Assembly: GCA_044508625.1 (NCBI GenBank)
Contig: JBIQHJ010000009.1
Coordinates: 20,827 to 84,826 of the forward strand
Reading direction: 5' to 3'
Length of the DNA: 64,000 nt
Source of the DNA: Castellaniella sp044508625
GTDB taxonomy: Bacteria > Pseudomonadota > Gammaproteobacteria > Burkholderiales > Burkholderiaceae_B
Positions within the stretch are counted from its first letter, which is position 1, and every line of letters starts with the position of its first letter. A model generated the notes under the pieces. The model ran no database searches. It was not told the DNA's origin and worked only from the letters and a program-made list of their open reading frames with translations. Position numbers and translations under genes: made by a program. This document shows, one piece after another, positions 53,650 to 61,952 of this stretch.

Positions 53650-55017
53650 TCACTGGCCGGCGATGGCCATGCGCTCGATCAGCACGGACCCCGAGGACTT
53701 GGCGCCGCGGCTGTGCACGTCGGCGCCCACGGCGACGATCTGGCGGAACATGTCGGCCAGGTTGCCGGCGATGGTGACCTCGTCGACCGCGTGCTGGATG
53801 CGGCCGCCCTGGACCCAGTAGCCGAAGGCGCCCCGGGAGTAATCGCCCGTGACGTAGTTCACGCCCTGGCCGATCAGCTCGGTCACCAGGAAGCCGGTGC
53901 CCATCTTGCGCAGCATGGCGTCCAGCGTGTCGCCGGCCTGGGTCAGGCGCGAGCGCAGGCTGAGATTGTGCGAGCCGCCGGCGTTCCCCGTCGAGGCCAT
54001 GCCGAGCTTGCGCGCCGTGTAGCTGGACAGGAAATAGCCCTCGAGCACGCCGCCGCCCACGACGCGGCGGGCCAGCGGGCGCACCCCCTCGCCATCGAAG
54101 GGCGAGCTGCCCTGGGCGCCGGGGATGTACGGGTTTTCGATGACGTCCAGGTGGTCGGCGAACACGGACTTGCCCAGGGCGTCGACGAGGAAACTGGCCT
54201 TGCGGTAGAGCGCGCCGCCGCTGGCCGCCTGCACCAGCGCCCCCAGCAGGCCCACGGCCAGCGGCGCCTCGAACAGCACCGGGAAATGGCCGGTGCGCAC
54301 GGGCCGCGCCGACAGGCGCGAGAGGGCGCGCTCGGCGGCGTAGCGGCCCACGCGGACCGGATCGGCCAGCTCGGCCGGCCGGCGCGCCGAGGTGTACCAG
54401 TAGTCGCGCTGCATCCCCGAGCCGTGCCCGGCGATCGGCGCCACCGACAGGCTGTGGCGCGAATAGGGATACCCGCCCAGGAACCCGCGCGAATTCCCCA
54501 GCACGAAATGCCCCTCCATGGTGTCCAGCGAAGCGCCCTCGGTGTTGGTGATGAGCGGGCTCACCGCCAGCGCGGCGCGCTCGGCGCGGATCGCCAGGCG
54601 CGCGGCCTCGCGGGCGTCGATGGCCCAGGGCGCGTGCAGGTCGAGATCCGGATAGTGCAGGGCCAGCAGGCCCTCGTCGGGCAGGCCGGCGGCCGGATCC
54701 TCGGCGGTGTGGCGCGCGATGTGCCAGGCGGCGTCGACCGTCTTGCGCAGGGCCTCGGCCGAGAAATCGGAGGTCGAGGCCGAACCGCGGCGGCTGCCGG
54801 CGAACACTGTCACCGCCAGGGAGCGGTCGCGCGTCTGCTCGATGGTCTCGATCGCGCACTGGCGCACGGCCACCGAGAGGCCCTGGCTCTCGGACACCTC
54901 GACCGCGGCGTCCGTGGCGCCGGCCTGCCGGGCGAGGCCCAGCGCATCGGCCACCAATTGGCGAAACACGGCTTGCTGCGTGGGAATGTCCAGGAGGACC
55001 TCGGCGTTGTCGTTCAT
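53650..55017 (-). CDS. pmbA: Metalloprotease-partner protein PmbA (TldE)
   Basis: PmbA works with TldD to process or degrade small peptides such as microcins and antitoxins. The 455 residues show the family landmarks: QAGATDAAVEVSESQGLSVA near the start, TVFAGSRRGSASTSDFS, NTEGASLDT, and the C-terminal NYVTGDYSRGAFGYWVQGG and EVTIAGNLADMF. The HExxxH zinc motif belongs to TldD and is absent here, as expected. It is divergent from yjgA, the usual pmbA/yjgA pairing in proteobacteria. TldD is not in the window. Confidence 0.93.
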   Translation of the reverse strand: MNDNAEVLLDIPTQQAVFRQLVADALGLARQAGATDAAVEVSESQGLSVAVRQCAIETIEQTRDRSLAVTVFAGSRRGSASTSDFSAEALRKTVDAAWHIARHTAEDPAAGLPDEGLLALHYPDLDLHAPWAIDAREAARLAIRAERAALAVSPLITNTEGASLDTMEGHFVLGNSRGFLGGYPYSRHSLSVAPIAGHGSGMQRDYWYTSARRPAELADPVRVGRYAAERALSRLSARPVRTGHFPVLFEAPLAVGLLGALVQAASGGALYRKASFLVDALGKSVFADHLDVIENPYIPGAQGSSPFDGEGVRPLARRVVGGGVLEGYFLSSYTARKLGMASTGNAGGSHNLSLRSRLTQAGDTLDAMLRKMGTGFLVTELIGQGVNYVTGDYSRGAFGYWVQGGRIQHAVDEVTIAGNLADMFRQIVAVGADVHSRGAKSSGSVLIERMAIAGQ

Positions 55018-55089
55018 GCGTGCACCTTGCTGCTGTGGTCCGGCGGCAGGCCCGCCGGACGGTTATGATAGTCGGTCGACGATCATTTT

Positions 55090-55686
55090 ATGCTCATCAT
55101 CATGGACGAAACCCAAGAGGCCCCCGAGCCCCTCGCGCACGATCGTCCCAGCAAGTCCCAGGCCAAGCGCGACATGCACGCCCTGCTGGCCCTGGGCCGG
55201 CGCCTGGTCGAGCTGCCCGCCGCGCGGCTGGCCCGGCTGGACCTCGACGAGCCCCTGCGCGAGGCCATCGCCCTGGCCCAGCGCATCCACAGCCACGAGG
55301 GCCGGCGGCGCCAGATCCACTACGTGGGCAAGCTCATGCGCCAGGCCGACGCCGATGCCTTGCGCGCGCAACTGGATCTCTGGGAAAACGGCTCGCGCGA
55401 GCAGGCGCGCGCCATGCACCGCCTGGAGGCGCTGCGCGACCAGCTCATCGCGGACGATGCCGCGCTGACCGCCGTGATCGAGCGGTTTCCGGCGCTGGAC
55501 GCCCAGGCGCTGCGGGCCCAGATCCGCGCCGCCCGCAAGGAAGCCCAACAGAACCAGGCCCTGCCGCAGGGCCGCGAGCCGGCCCGCAAGCACTACCGCG
55601 CGCTCTACCAGACCCTCAAGGGGCTGGATTTCGGCGACGGCGCACCACCCCCCGCGGACCCATCCCCCGAGGACCCGAGACCATGA
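55090..55686 (+). CDS. yjgA: Ribosome biogenesis factor YjgA (DarP, DUF615)
   Basis: This 198-residue, highly helical and charged protein of the DUF615 family begins with PSKSQAKRDMHALLALGRRL and has HEGRRRQIHYVGKLMRQAD, the conserved centre. In Escherichia coli it joins late 50S ribosomal intermediates. ATGs at 55090 and 55102 are both possible starts and neither has a clear Shine-Dalgarno sequence. Its stop overlaps the next start as ATGA. Confidence 0.9.
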   Translation: MLIIMDETQEAPEPLAHDRPSKSQAKRDMHALLALGRRLVELPAARLARLDLDEPLREAIALAQRIHSHEGRRRQIHYVGKLMRQADADALRAQLDLWENGSREQARAMHRLEALRDQLIADDAALTAVIERFPALDAQALRAQIRAARKEAQQNQALPQGREPARKHYRALYQTLKGLDFGDGAPPPADPSPEDPRP

Positions 55687-56366
55687 CCGACCTGCTGGAC
55701 CGCATCGAACACGAAACCGGCCCCGAGCCTCGCCACGCGGTGATCTGGATGCACGGCCTCGGCGCCGACGGCAGCGACTTCCTGCCCATCGTGCCCGAGC
55801 TCCAGGCGCCCGGCATGCCGCCGGTGCGCTACGTCTTTCCGCACGCCCCAGTGCGCCCCGTGACGCTCAACCAGGGCATGCCGATGCGGGCCTGGTACGA
55901 CATCTTCGCCCTGGACTCCGCGGCGCGCGAGGACATCGACGGCATCCGCGCCTCGCGCCACGCCATCATGGAGCTCATCGCCCACGAGGTCGAGCGCGGC
56001 ATCCCCACCGACCACATCGTCCTGGCGGGCTTTTCGCAGGGCTGCGCCATGGCCCTGTACACGGGGCTGCGCATGGACCAGCCGCTGGCCGGAATCATCG
56101 GGCTGTCGGGCTACCTGCCGCTGCGCAACACCACGGCGACCGAACGCCACCCCGCCAACGCCGCCGTGCCGCTGTTCATGGCGCACGGCACCATGGACCC
56201 CGTCGTGGACCTGTCGCGCGGCGAGGCCAGCCGCGACATGCTGCGCGAGCTGGGCTACGCCCCCGAGTGGCACACCTATCCCATGCCGCACGCCGTCCAT
56301 CCGCGCGAGATCGCCGACATCCGCGATTTCCTGGCGCGCGTCCTGCGGCCGGCCGGCGAAGGCTGA
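55683..56366 (+). CDS. Carboxylesterase/phospholipase-family alpha/beta hydrolase
   Basis: This 227-residue serine hydrolase has catalytic S118 in LAGFSQGCAMAL, D172 in HGTMDPVV and H203 in YPMPHAVH, with the oxyanion motif WMHGLGADG. It matches the carboxylesterase 2/acyl-protein thioesterase-like family (EstB/YpfH). It is cytosolic and its substrate is unknown. The ATG at 55683 overlaps the yjgA stop, so the two are translationally coupled; the longer upstream frame is a shadow of yjgA. Confidence 0.93.
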   Translation: MTDLLDRIEHETGPEPRHAVIWMHGLGADGSDFLPIVPELQAPGMPPVRYVFPHAPVRPVTLNQGMPMRAWYDIFALDSAAREDIDGIRASRHAIMELIAHEVERGIPTDHIVLAGFSQGCAMALYTGLRMDQPLAGIIGLSGYLPLRNTTATERHPANAAVPLFMAHGTMDPVVDLSRGEASRDMLRELGYAPEWHTYPMPHAVHPREIADIRDFLARVLRPAGEG

Positions 56367-56389
56367 GCCGCCGCCCGCGCCGGCGGGGC

Positions 56390-56474
56390 GGATCGGCCGT
56401 AGCGGCGACGCGGACCCGCCGCGCCCGTGTCGCGGATCGGCGGCGGCGACGTGGACCGGCCACGCCCGTGTCGC
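56390..56474. repeat. Imperfect ~42-bp direct repeat between two converging genes
   Basis: Two copies of a GC-rich unit (56390-56433 and 56434-56474) both end in CGCCCGTGTCGC and begin GGATCGGC. They fill nearly the whole gap between the carboxylesterase stop and the Pat-like gene stop. Confidence 0.65.
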
Positions 56475-56477
56475 GGA

Positions 56478-58955
56478 TCAGCCCTCGCCCGACCCCGGGG
56501 CCTTCAGGTCGAGCCAGACCCGCCGCATGCCCGGGTCCTCCTGGTCGGGATCGTTGCGAAAGCCCAGGTGCGCCATCAAGGCGAGCATCGGCCGGTTGGT
56601 CGCGAGCACGACGCCGTCGATGTAGCTCAGGCCCTGGCGGCGCGCCTCCCGGATCAGGCCGCGCATGAGCTCCTGGCCCAGGCCGCGGCGCTGCCAGTCG
56701 TCGGCGATCACCAGGGCGTATTCGGCGCCCTGGCCGTCGGCATTGCGCAGGTAGTGCGAAAAGCCGATGATGCGCTCGCGCAGCAGGCCGCGGTTCTCGG
56801 GATTGGACACCTGGATCGTGGCGACGAGGGCCAGCTCGCGGTCGTAGTCGATGCGGGTGTAGCGCGCCAGCATGCGCGGCGTCAGCTCGCGCAGCATCGA
56901 GACGAAGCGCATGTAGCGCGATTCCTCCGACAGGCCCCGGACGAATTCCTGCAAGAGGGCGGCGTCCTCGGGCCGGATGGGCCGCAGCAGCCATTCCTGC
57001 CCGTCGTCGAACTGCATCGCGCGCACCAGGCGCCGCGGATAGGGGTGGATGGCCATGTGCCGGTAGGCGCGGTTCTCGGGCCGCTCGCCGTCGTCGTTGA
57101 CGTCGATCTCGACCTCCACGGCCCCGGCGTACAGCGCCGTGTCGTCGGCCCACAGCGGATCGATCGACAGGCGCCGGATGCCGGGCAGCTCGCTAGCGAT
57201 CTCGGAGATCCGCTCGAGGGTCTCGCGCAACTGCTCGAAGACCGCCGGGCTCAGGCTGCGCGAGAGCGCGCGGCTCCAGAACTTGCCGCGCTGGATGAGC
57301 TGGCGGGCCAGGTAATTGTTCAGCGGCGGCAGCTCGATCTCGCGATTGGGATTGGCGATCTGGGCCAGCCGCCCCCCCGGGCCGAACTGGATGTAGGGGC
57401 CGAAGCGCACGTCCTGCCGGATGTGGATCGCCATGGGCAGGCCGTCGCGCACCACGGCCGCCGGAGGGGCGTCGCCCAGCCCAACGGGGATGTGGAAGCA
57501 GTCGAACAGCCAGCGGCAGGCCTGCGCATCGAGCCGGGTGCGGCCGGTCATGCGCGCATCGGCCAGCAGCGCGCGCGCCTCGTCCAGGCGCGGCGGGCGA
57601 TTGAGCATTTCCGGCGGCAGGGTCTGCTGCGCCAGGGTCTGGTTGTACTGGTGCGAGGCGAGGATGCCGAAGGCGTCGGCCGCCGATTCGGGCGTGCGGA
57701 ACGCCGGCAGGCCCACGCGGTCCAGGCGCTGGCGCAGGGGGCGCATCGAGGCGTCCCCCATGAAGCAGCAGATAATGGGCTTTTGCGCGTGCGCTGAAAA
57801 GTCGGCCAGGGCGTCGGCGACCGGCTCCATGTCCGAGAGCCGGTCGGGCGCGATCAGGACCAGCACGCCGTCGACGCCCGGGTCGGCGACCAGCAGGGCG
57901 AGCATGCGGCGCACGTGCTCGGGATTCATGGGCGCGTGGCTGATCACCGGATTGTCCACCGCCGCGCCCGGCTCGAACAGCGCGGCGAGCTCTTTGCGGG
58001 TCTGGCCGCCCAGCTCGGCCCGGGCCACGGGGCCGCTCAGGCCGATCACGTCCAGCGCCAAGTGCGCCGCGCCGTGGCCGTTGGAGGCGATGGCGATGCG
58101 CCGGCCGCGATGGCGCGGGCCGTGGACCAGGACCTTGAGCGCGGAGAACAACTGGACGAAGAACTGGATCCGCACCGCGCCGGTGCGCCGCAGCAGGGCG
58201 CCGAACACCGCGTCGGCGGCCAGGGACGTTCCCGAGGGATCGGCCTGGCGGCCGACCTTGAGCACGATGACGGGCTTGACGCTGGCGACCGCGTTCAGCG
58301 CGCTGGTGAAACGGCGCGAGGAATCGGCCTCCTCCAGGTACAGCACCACGCTGTCGGTGCGCGGATCCATCGCCAGGTATTCCAGGACCTCGGCCACCGC
58401 CACTCCCGCCTCGTCGCCGGCCGACACCACGGCCGAGAATCCGAGCCGGATGTCGCCCGCCCAGTCCAGCACCGCGGCCGGCACCATGCGCGATTGCGCC
58501 ACCAGGGCCACGCGCCCGCCCGGCGCCCCCTCGGGCTCCAGGCTGAGGTTCAGGCCCAGGTGCGGCCGCTGCACGCCCAGGGCCCCCGGCCCCAGCACCA
58601 GGCAGTCGTTCATCCGCCCCCAGGCCTGGCAATAGACGCGGGTTTCCACCGGGTCGCGCGACGGCGTCTCGTGGGGCAGCAGCAACAGGGCGCGCGGCCG
58701 CAAGGCGCGCAGCGCGCCGAGGATGGCCGGCAGGTGGGCGGGGTCGACGCACAGCAGCGCCAGGTCGGGCCGCTGGCCCTCCTGGAGGTACTCGAGGCGG
58801 CCGGGCATCCGAAACCCGCCCGAGGCATCGACCCTGACCTCGGTGATCCGCCCGCGCAGGCAGGCGGGCGTCTGGCGCACGACGGGAAGCTCGCGCGCAC
58901 TGACCACGAGGACGGAACGCGGCTCGAACAAGGCCGCCAAGCGATGACGCAACAT
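56478..58955 (-). CDS. Pat-like protein acetyltransferase: acyl-CoA synthetase-like region fused to GNAT domain
   Basis: This 825-residue protein combines a CoA-binding and succinyl-CoA-ligase-like region (about 1-460) with a degraded ATP-grasp-like part (about 460-640). A C-terminal GNAT acetyltransferase domain (about 650-815) follows, with LLRPIRPEDAALLQEFVRGL and the acetyl-CoA loop DDWQRRGLGQELMRGLIREA. This is the layout of Pat/PatZ enzymes, which acetylate lysines of metabolic enzymes and control acetyl-CoA synthetase. I take the start at 58955 (MLRHRLAALFEPRSV, AGG upstream) over 58991. It diverges from gltX. Confidence 0.88.
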   Translation of the reverse strand: MLRHRLAALFEPRSVLVVSARELPVVRQTPACLRGRITEVRVDASGGFRMPGRLEYLQEGQRPDLALLCVDPAHLPAILGALRALRPRALLLLPHETPSRDPVETRVYCQAWGRMNDCLVLGPGALGVQRPHLGLNLSLEPEGAPGGRVALVAQSRMVPAAVLDWAGDIRLGFSAVVSAGDEAGVAVAEVLEYLAMDPRTDSVVLYLEEADSSRRFTSALNAVASVKPVIVLKVGRQADPSGTSLAADAVFGALLRRTGAVRIQFFVQLFSALKVLVHGPRHRGRRIAIASNGHGAAHLALDVIGLSGPVARAELGGQTRKELAALFEPGAAVDNPVISHAPMNPEHVRRMLALLVADPGVDGVLVLIAPDRLSDMEPVADALADFSAHAQKPIICCFMGDASMRPLRQRLDRVGLPAFRTPESAADAFGILASHQYNQTLAQQTLPPEMLNRPPRLDEARALLADARMTGRTRLDAQACRWLFDCFHIPVGLGDAPPAAVVRDGLPMAIHIRQDVRFGPYIQFGPGGRLAQIANPNREIELPPLNNYLARQLIQRGKFWSRALSRSLSPAVFEQLRETLERISEIASELPGIRRLSIDPLWADDTALYAGAVEVEIDVNDDGERPENRAYRHMAIHPYPRRLVRAMQFDDGQEWLLRPIRPEDAALLQEFVRGLSEESRYMRFVSMLRELTPRMLARYTRIDYDRELALVATIQVSNPENRGLLRERIIGFSHYLRNADGQGAEYALVIADDWQRRGLGQELMRGLIREARRQGLSYIDGVVLATNRPMLALMAHLGFRNDPDQEDPGMRRVWLDLKAPGSGEG

Positions 58956-59067
58956 AGAAACCTGAAACAATGCCCCAAGCAAGACTTCCACTGTACTTTA
59001 AAATGGCGGTCCGACTCCAATGCGCGGCGCATGGCCTCCATGCGCCGCCCCAGCCCATCGACCCGAC

Positions 59068-60486
59068 ATGACCGCGCCCCAATCAGCCACCGTGCGCACG
59101 CGATTCGCACCCTCTCCCACCGGCTACCTGCACCTCGGAGGCGCGCGCACCGCGCTGTTCTCCTGGGCCTTCGCCCGCCACCACGGCGGGACCTTCGTGC
59201 TGCGGATCGAGGACACCGACCTCGAGCGCTCGACCCCCGAGGCGGTGCAGGCCATCCTGGACGGCATGGAGTGGCTGGGCCTGACCCCGGACGAGGGCCC
59301 CTTCTACCAGATGCGGCGCATGGACCGCTACCGCGAGGTCATCGCCCGGATGCTGGACGAAGGCACGGCCTACCGCTGCTACAGCAGCCCCGAGGAGGTC
59401 GAGGCCATGCGCGAGCGCGCCCGGGCGATCGGCGCCAAGCCGCGCTACGACGGCACCTGGCGCCCCGAGCCCGGCAAGATCCTGCCGCCCGTGCCCCCCG
59501 GCGTGCGTCCCGTGGTGCGCTTCCGCAGCCCCCTGGAGGGAGCCACGAGCTGGGACGACCTAGTCAAGGGCCCGATCAGCTTCGACAACGCCGAGCTCGA
59601 CGACCTGGTCATCGCCCGGCCCGACGGCACGCCCACCTACAATTTCTGCGTGGTCGTCGACGACTGGGACATGCGCATCACCCACGTGATCCGGGGCGAC
59701 GACCACGTGAACAACACGCCGCGCCAGATCAACATCCTGCGCGCCCTGGGCGCCGAGCCGCCGCGCTACGGCCACGTGCCCATGATCCTCGGCCCCGACG
59801 GCGAAAAACTCTCCAAGCGCCACGGCGCGGTCAGCGTGATGGAATACGACAAGCTCGGCTACCTGCCCGAGGCGATGGTGAACTACCTCGCGCGGCTGGG
59901 CTGGAGCCACGGCAACGACGAGCTGTTCACCCGCGAGCAGTTCGTCGAATGGTTCGATGCCCGCAACCTCAGCCGCTCGGCCGCCCAGTGGGATCCCAAG
60001 AAGCTCAACTGGGTCAACGCCCACGCGATCCGGCAATGCTCGAACGAGGACCTGGCCGCGCGCGTGGCGCCGCGGATCCGGCGACGCGGCGGCGATCCCG
60101 CGGCGGTCGACCTGGCGGCGGCCATGGGCCTGCTCAAGGATCGCGGCGAGACCCTCGAGCAGCTCGCCGAGGGCGCCATGCTGTTCTGCGGCCCCTACCA
60201 GCCGGCCGGCGAGGCGCTGCGCGCCGAGGTCCTGGACGAATCCGCCCGCGCCCTGGTCGGGGATTTCGCGGCGCGCGCCGCGGGCCTGCCGGACTGGACC
60301 GAGGCGGCGCTCGACGCGCTGATCAAGCAGATGCTGCAAGCGCACGGCCTCAAGATGCCCAGGCTCGCCATCCCCCTGCGGGTCGCCGCCACCGGCGTCA
60401 AGCACACGCCCTCGATCGGCGCGGTCCTGGCCCTGCTGGGCCGCGAGACCGTCCTCGGCCGCCTGGCCGCCGCGACGGCGAGTTGA
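59068..60486 (+). CDS. gltX: Glutamyl-tRNA synthetase
   Basis: This class I synthetase of 472 residues charges tRNA-Glu. The start at 59068 (MTAPQSATVRTRFAPSPTG) is set by homology to the family N-terminus. The HIGH-type motif is LHLGGAR (residues 21-27) and the KMSKS-type motif is KLSKR (247-251). RYDGTWRPEPGK and HVIRGDDHVNNTPRQINI are typical. TAAAAT at 58999-59004 could be its -10, without a good -35. Its TGA stop is the first three bases of a 20-bp tandem array. Confidence 0.96.
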   Translation: MTAPQSATVRTRFAPSPTGYLHLGGARTALFSWAFARHHGGTFVLRIEDTDLERSTPEAVQAILDGMEWLGLTPDEGPFYQMRRMDRYREVIARMLDEGTAYRCYSSPEEVEAMRERARAIGAKPRYDGTWRPEPGKILPPVPPGVRPVVRFRSPLEGATSWDDLVKGPISFDNAELDDLVIARPDGTPTYNFCVVVDDWDMRITHVIRGDDHVNNTPRQINILRALGAEPPRYGHVPMILGPDGEKLSKRHGAVSVMEYDKLGYLPEAMVNYLARLGWSHGNDELFTREQFVEWFDARNLSRSAAQWDPKKLNWVNAHAIRQCSNEDLAARVAPRIRRRGGDPAAVDLAAAMGLLKDRGETLEQLAEGAMLFCGPYQPAGEALRAEVLDESARALVGDFAARAAGLPDWTEAALDALIKQMLQAHGLKMPRLAIPLRVAATGVKHTPSIGAVLALLGRETVLGRLAAATAS

Positions 60487-60555
60487 GGGCCGCGACGACG
60501 GTCTGAGGGCCGCGACGACCGTCTGAGGGCCGCGACGGCGACTGAGGGCCGCGCG
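60484..60555 (+). repeat. 20-bp tandem array beginning with the gltX stop codon
   Basis: Units start at 60484, 60504 and 60524, with a partial copy at 60543; each begins TGAGGGCCGCG. The first TGA is the gltX stop. Because the units are 20 and 19 bp long, the repeated TGAs fall in all three frames. Confidence 0.85.
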
Positions 60556-60575
60556 CATCCAGCCCGGGCTGGATG
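60556..60575. terminator. 20-bp perfect palindrome between gltX and the lipoprotein gene
   Basis: CATCCAGCCCGGGCTGGATG is a perfect dyad in the gap between two convergent genes. It is not followed by T residues on either strand. Its place suggests a shared 3' end. Confidence 0.45.
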
Positions 60576-60594
60576 TCCGGGCGGCCGCAGGATG

Positions 60595-61074
60595 CTAGAA
60601 GGGCAGGCGATAGCCCGGCGACATGCGCCGGGCGTCGACCAGGCCGTCCACGCCCCGCATGCGCAGGGTGGTGGCGTCGGCGCGCAGGATCTCGTAGCGG
60701 TTGGTGTAGATCGGATCGTCGAGGTTCACGGGCGAGCCGTTGGACAGGATCGTGCGCAGCACCAGCGTCTTGCCCTCGCGATGCCAGCAGCCGCTCTCGT
60801 GCAGGCCCTGCGAGGGCGCGCGCGGCCGCTTGATCTGCTGCACGTAGACCATGGTGCCGTCGGGATTGAGGGTATAGAGCGTCCGGATGGCGCCAACCAC
60901 GCCCCGCTGGCTCGTCACGCTCAGCCAATTCCCGACCGCGGCGTCGCCCTGGGCGGCCGCCTGGCATTGCGGGACGGCCGGCTCGGCCTTGCGCGCAGGC
61001 TCGGTCGGCGCGCACGCCGCCAGCCCGGCCGCCGCCAGGCATATCCCCAGGATACGAATCGGAATAAGCCGCAT
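60595..61074 (-). CDS. Hypothetical lipoprotein
   Basis: The start at 61074 (MRLIPIRILGICLAAAG) gives a 159-residue protein with a lipoprotein signal, lipidated cysteine C21 in LAAC. The mature part has GNWLSVTSQRGVVGAIRTLY, NPDGTMVYVQQI, HESGCWHREGKTLVLRTI and YEILRADATTLRMRG. These successive strands suggest a small lipocalin-like or META-like barrel. I do not recognise the family and assign no function. It should sit on the inner face of the outer membrane. Confidence 0.75.
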   Translation of the reverse strand: MRLIPIRILGICLAAAGLAACAPTEPARKAEPAVPQCQAAAQGDAAVGNWLSVTSQRGVVGAIRTLYTLNPDGTMVYVQQIKRPRAPSQGLHESGCWHREGKTLVLRTILSNGSPVNLDDPIYTNRYEILRADATTLRMRGVDGLVDARRMSPGYRLPF

Positions 61075-61203
61075 TTCTTGGTTCCCGTCCATGACAAATG
61101 TCATTCAAAGGCCATGACGCACCCCGGGCCTCGCCCATCGCATGGACGACGGCCGCCCTACAATGAGGGCCGGCCCGCGCGCCAGACGATCATTCTAACC
61201 ACT

Positions 61204-61644
61204 ATGAGCCATCCCCTCCTCCTCACCCTGCATCTTTTTGCGGCGATCGTGTTCGTGGGCACGGTGTTCTTCGAGGTGCTGATCCTCGAGGGCATCCGCA
61301 AGCCCCTGGGCCGCGAGACCATGCGCGAGGTCGAGCTCGCGATCGGCCGCCGCGCCCGGCGCTTCATGCCCTTCGTCATCCTGGTGCTGTTCGGCGCGGG
61401 GATCGGCATGGCCTGGTCCTACCGCGAGGCCCTGGCGCATCCCTTCGCCAGCGCCTTCGCCACCCTGCTGTGGCTCAAGATCCTCCTCGCGGCGAGCGTG
61501 CTCGTCCACTTCATCACCGCGGTGACCCTGAGCGGCGCCGGCCGCCTCAAGTCCCGGCATTTCCAGCGGATCCACATCAGCGTGTTCTGCCACGTCGTGC
61601 TGATCGTGTTCCTCGCCAAGGCCATGTTCTACCTGCACTGGTAG
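61204..61644 (+). CDS. CopD-like small integral membrane protein
   Basis: This 146-residue protein has four membrane segments (about 4-25, 52-70, 82-108 and 122-143). It begins LLLTLHLFAAIVFVGTVFFE, with an early histidine, and has LVHFITAVTLSGAGRL and VFCHVVLIVFLAKAMFYLHW later on. This pattern resembles the CopD/DUF2269-type membrane family, in which paired histidines may bind heme or metal. No copper-resistance genes are nearby. The ATG lacks a Shine-Dalgarno sequence. Confidence 0.75.
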   Translation: MSHPLLLTLHLFAAIVFVGTVFFEVLILEGIRKPLGRETMREVELAIGRRARRFMPFVILVLFGAGIGMAWSYREALAHPFASAFATLLWLKILLAASVLVHFITAVTLSGAGRLKSRHFQRIHISVFCHVVLIVFLAKAMFYLHW

Positions 61645-61703
61645 TCCCGGAACATTTGGTTTCAAAATCGCCGAAGCGCCCGCGCCATGCGGGCCGCGCC
61701 GCT

Positions 61704-61748
61704 TTGTCCACAGGCCGGATGTGGACAAGGCGCGGGAATTGTGGAGAA
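61704..61748. promoter_or_regulatory. DnaA-box-like sites upstream of nrdA
   Basis: TTGTCCACA (61704-61712) and its exact inverse TGTGGACAA (61720-61728) lie 7 bp apart; each differs by one base from the DnaA box TTATCCACA. A third, TTCTCCACA on the minus strand (61740-61748), also differs by one. In Escherichia coli DnaA binds the nrdAB promoter, so the same control is plausible here. Confidence 0.6.
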
Positions 61749-61765
61749 CCCGCCTGGCCCAATAC

Positions 61766-61794
61766 TTGATCCACCTCAATTCCCCTACTACAAT
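61766..61794 (+). promoter_or_regulatory. Sigma-70 promoter of nrdA
   Basis: TTGATC (61766-61771) and TACAAT (61789-61794) are separated by exactly 17 bp, giving a start near 61801 and a leader of about 150 nt. The 308-bp gap 61645-61952 holds this promoter, the DnaA-like sites and the NrdR boxes, but no gene. Confidence 0.8.
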
Positions 61795-61831
61795 TTGTGG
61801 ACGGCACATTCAGCACCACTATATGTTGTAG
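61785..61831 (+). promoter_or_regulatory. Two NrdR boxes at the nrdA promoter
   Basis: CTACTACAATTTGTGG (61785-61800) and CCACTATATGTTGTAG (61816-61831) match the 16-bp NrdR consensus acaCnAtATaTnGtgt at most defined positions. They start 31 bp apart, about three helical turns. The first covers the -10 element and the second lies just downstream of the start site, as expected for repression. Confidence 0.85.
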
Positions 61832-61952
61832 TGCCCAGCAGGCTGCTGCTTACCCAGAAAAAACAGAAAGATCGTCCGCTTCCACCCCTTTTTTCCTCCA
61901 CGGCATGCTGGATTCCCCCCTTGCCGCGGACATCCGATCGTCAGGAGATCCC

